Source: Chloroflexota bacterium
Lineage (GTDB): Bacteria; Chloroflexota; UBA6077; JACCZL01
Direction: 5' to 3'
DNA length: 9,269 nt
Assembly: GCA_013695975.1 (NCBI GenBank)
Contig: JACCZL010000747.1
Coordinates: 1 to 9,269, forward strand
Position numbers and translations under genes: made by a program. Positions within the stretch are counted from its first letter, which is position 1. Every line of letters begins with the position of its first letter. Shown piece by piece: positions 8,222 through 9,269 of the stretch. The notes beneath the pieces were generated by a model. It saw only the letters and a list, made by a program, of their open reading frames with translations. It searched no databases and was not told the origin of the DNA.

Positions 8222-8237
8222 GGAACATCCCCGTTCC
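8222..8237 (+). promoter_or_regulatory. Hairpin at the predicted 5' end of the cytochrome b6 transcript
   Basis: GGAAC (8222-8226) and GTTCC (8233-8237) pair over a 6-nt loop right at the predicted transcription start, a position where a hairpin can protect mRNA from 5'-end decay. Further down the same leader, AAGCTAGCTT at 8301-8310 is a perfect 10-bp palindrome. Roles are inferred from position only. Confidence 0.35.
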
Positions 8238-8335
8238 GCTCGCGATCCCTGCCGTGCCGTTCTTGACCCACAGAGGCGCGGAAGGAAGCGTCTCGGCGTC
8301 AAGCTAGCTTAGAAATCCCGAGGTATCGCGTCACG

Positions 8336-9091
8336 ATGGAAGAGATGCGTCCCTTCCTTGAAGACCTTCGGCAGGGCAACTTCCGCCGTGCCCTGACCGA
8401 GAACCGCGTCTTCAAGAGCGTCTTCCGCACGGGCTACCCGAGCACGCCGCGGAACCAGGCGCTGATCATGTTCAACAACGTCTTCCTGCACCTCCATCCG
8501 GTGCGGATCCGACGTGAGAGCCTGAAGATCACCTATACGTTTTGCCTGGGCGGACTGTCCTTCTTCATGTTCCTGCTGCTGACGGTGACCGGGGTTCTGC
8601 TGATGTTCTACTACCGGCCGGCGACCGCCGTGGCGTACCAGGACATGAAGGACCTGGAGACGGTCGTCTCGTTTGGGCTGCTACTGCGGAACATGCATCG
8701 CTACGCCGCCCACGGCATGGTGATTCTGGTTTTCCTGCACATGGTGCGGGTGTTTTACACGGGGGCCTACAAGGCCCCCCGGGAGTTCAACTGGATCGTG
8801 GGCGTGATCCTGCTGACGCTGACGTTCTTGCTGAGCTTCACCGGCTACCTGCTGCCCTGGGACCAACTGGCGATCTGGGCGGTGACCGTCGGGACGAACA
8901 TGGCGGGCGCTACGCCGCTGATCGGCGACCAGGTCAAGTTCCTGGCGATCGGGGGGTACGAGATCGGGGACAACACCCTGATCCGCTGGTACGTCCTCCA
9001 CGTGATCGCGCTGCCGCTGCTGACAGCGGTCTTCATGACGGTGCATTTCTGGCGCATCCGCAAGGATGGGGGCATCGCCGGTCCCCTCTAG
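8336..9091 (+). CDS. petB: Cytochrome b6-type subunit of a quinol oxidoreductase (bc/b6f) complex
   Basis: A 251-residue membrane protein carrying the haems of the quinol:acceptor oxidoreductase. The haem pairs are His121/His135 (MHRYAAH...LHMVRVF) and His222/His237 (VLHVIAL...TVHFWRIRK). Fourteen residues lie between the last two, the spacing typical of cytochrome b6 rather than mitochondrial-type b. Cys70 in YTFCLGG aligns with Cys35 of plant b6, which binds the extra c-type haem ci/cn. Four hydrophobic helices are evident, with the conserved [15 protein letters not shown] and C-terminal [10 protein letters not shown]. The protein ends where b6 ends, so the rest of cytochrome b should be a separate subunit IV. 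About 35 hydrophilic residues precede the plant-equivalent N-terminus. An AGG-type ribosome-binding sequence is 11-12 nt from the ATG, rather far. No Rieske gene lies directly upstream. The symbol is by family resemblance. Confidence 0.94.
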   Translation: MEEMRPFLEDLRQGNFRRALTENRVFKSVFRTGYPSTPRNQALIMFNNVFLHLHPVRIRRESLKITYTFCLGGLSFFMFLLLTVTGVLLMFYYRPATAVAYQDMKDLETVVSFGLLLRNMHRYAAHGMVILVFLHMVRVFYTGAYKAPREFNWIVGVILLTLTFLLSFTGYLLPWDQLAIWAVTVGTNMAGATPLIGDQVKFLAIGGYEIGDNTLIRWYVLHVIALPLLTAVFMTVHFWRIRKDGGIAGPL

Positions 9092-9126
9092 GCCGCGGAC
9101 CGCAGAGCGAAGGGACGGAGATCGAC

Positions 9127-9269
9127 ATGGCGACGAACGGCAACTCGAATCCGCTCGACCGCACGCCTGACATGGAGGGCCTCAGCGCCGCCGACCGAGC
9201 GCGGATCTACAAGGAGCGGGCGGCGGCGGCCGGGATTGGACGTGCACCTAGTCCAGAGGCGGGTGGCGC
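9127..9269 (+). CDS. Partial gene after cytochrome b6, N-terminus only; possible further bc-complex subunit
   Basis: An open frame of 47 complete codons runs off the right edge. The ATG has a GGAG ribosome-binding site 6 nt upstream and starts 35 bp after the cytochrome b6 stop, so the two are probably co-transcribed. The visible residues are hydrophilic and look disordered or helical (GLSAADRARIYKERAAAAG, then Pro/Gly-rich), with no membrane helix, haem motif or iron-sulphur motif yet. By position the best guess is subunit IV or another oxidoreductase subunit carrying an N-terminal extension. The sequence itself does not establish this. Confidence 0.7.
   Translation, partial: MATNGNSNPLDRTPDMEGLSAADRARIYKERAAAAGIGRAPSPEAGG

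Noticed and set aside
7044..8228. 394-residue minus-strand frame opposite folC, starting MFLSGCYH
   Set aside because: The start faintly resembles a lipoprotein, but the hydrophobic stretch is missing, the body is Ser/Thr/Arg/Ala-rich without domains, and it is antisense to folC, which has full family motifs.

Overview
The window is GC-rich throughout (roughly two thirds G+C by eye), densely coding, and clearly bacterial. Nine genes plus one cut off at the right edge can be supported. The mix of GAF-containing soluble histidine kinases, a KdpE-like response regulator, a seven-iron ferredoxin, a Pro/Ala-rich lipoprotein and a cytochrome b6-type quinol oxidase subunit would suit a high-GC Chloroflexota-like (or comparable) lineage. 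That placement is an inference from gene style only, and no rRNA or tRNA gene is present to test it.

Left block (1-3927), signalling. A hybrid histidine kinase (GAF tail-PAS-HisKA-HATPase-REC) enters from the left edge on the + strand. It meets, tail to tail, a two-gene minus-strand operon made of a tandem-GAF histidine kinase and an OmpR/PhoB (KdpE-like) response regulator. The kinase stop and regulator start overlap by 13 nt. The regulator and the hybrid kinase overlap convergently by 71 nt.

Centre (3928-5183). A 202-bp divergent spacer separates the kinase operon from a seven-iron (3Fe-4S/4Fe-4S) ferredoxin. It holds the best regulatory signal in the window: three GTT(T/A)A repeats spaced 11 and 10 bp, resembling a PhoP/OmpR-family operator, followed by a TGTACGC direct repeat that is also an imperfect dyad. 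The ferredoxin ends stop-to-stop (a shared CTAG) with a minus-strand lipoprotein made almost entirely of Pro/Ala-rich linker. A second divergent spacer (5041-5183) carries GC-rich palindromes and a possible -10 box.

Right block (5184-9269), + strand metabolism. 3-hydroxybutyryl-CoA dehydrogenase, a HAD-family phosphatase and FolC (folylpolyglutamate/dihydrofolate synthase) are tightly packed and probably co-transcribed. A good sigma70-type promoter directly after folC (TTGACA-17 bp-TAGCAT) then drives a cytochrome b6-type subunit and the start of a second gene, probably a quinol:acceptor oxidoreductase operon continuing to the right.

I see no mobile element, CRISPR array, tRNA, rRNA or clearly novel multi-gene system. 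The most interesting material is regulatory (the ferredoxin/kinase spacer) and architectural (interlocked convergent gene ends, the linker-only lipoprotein, the b6 subunit's N-terminal extension). No spacer exceeds 300 bases.
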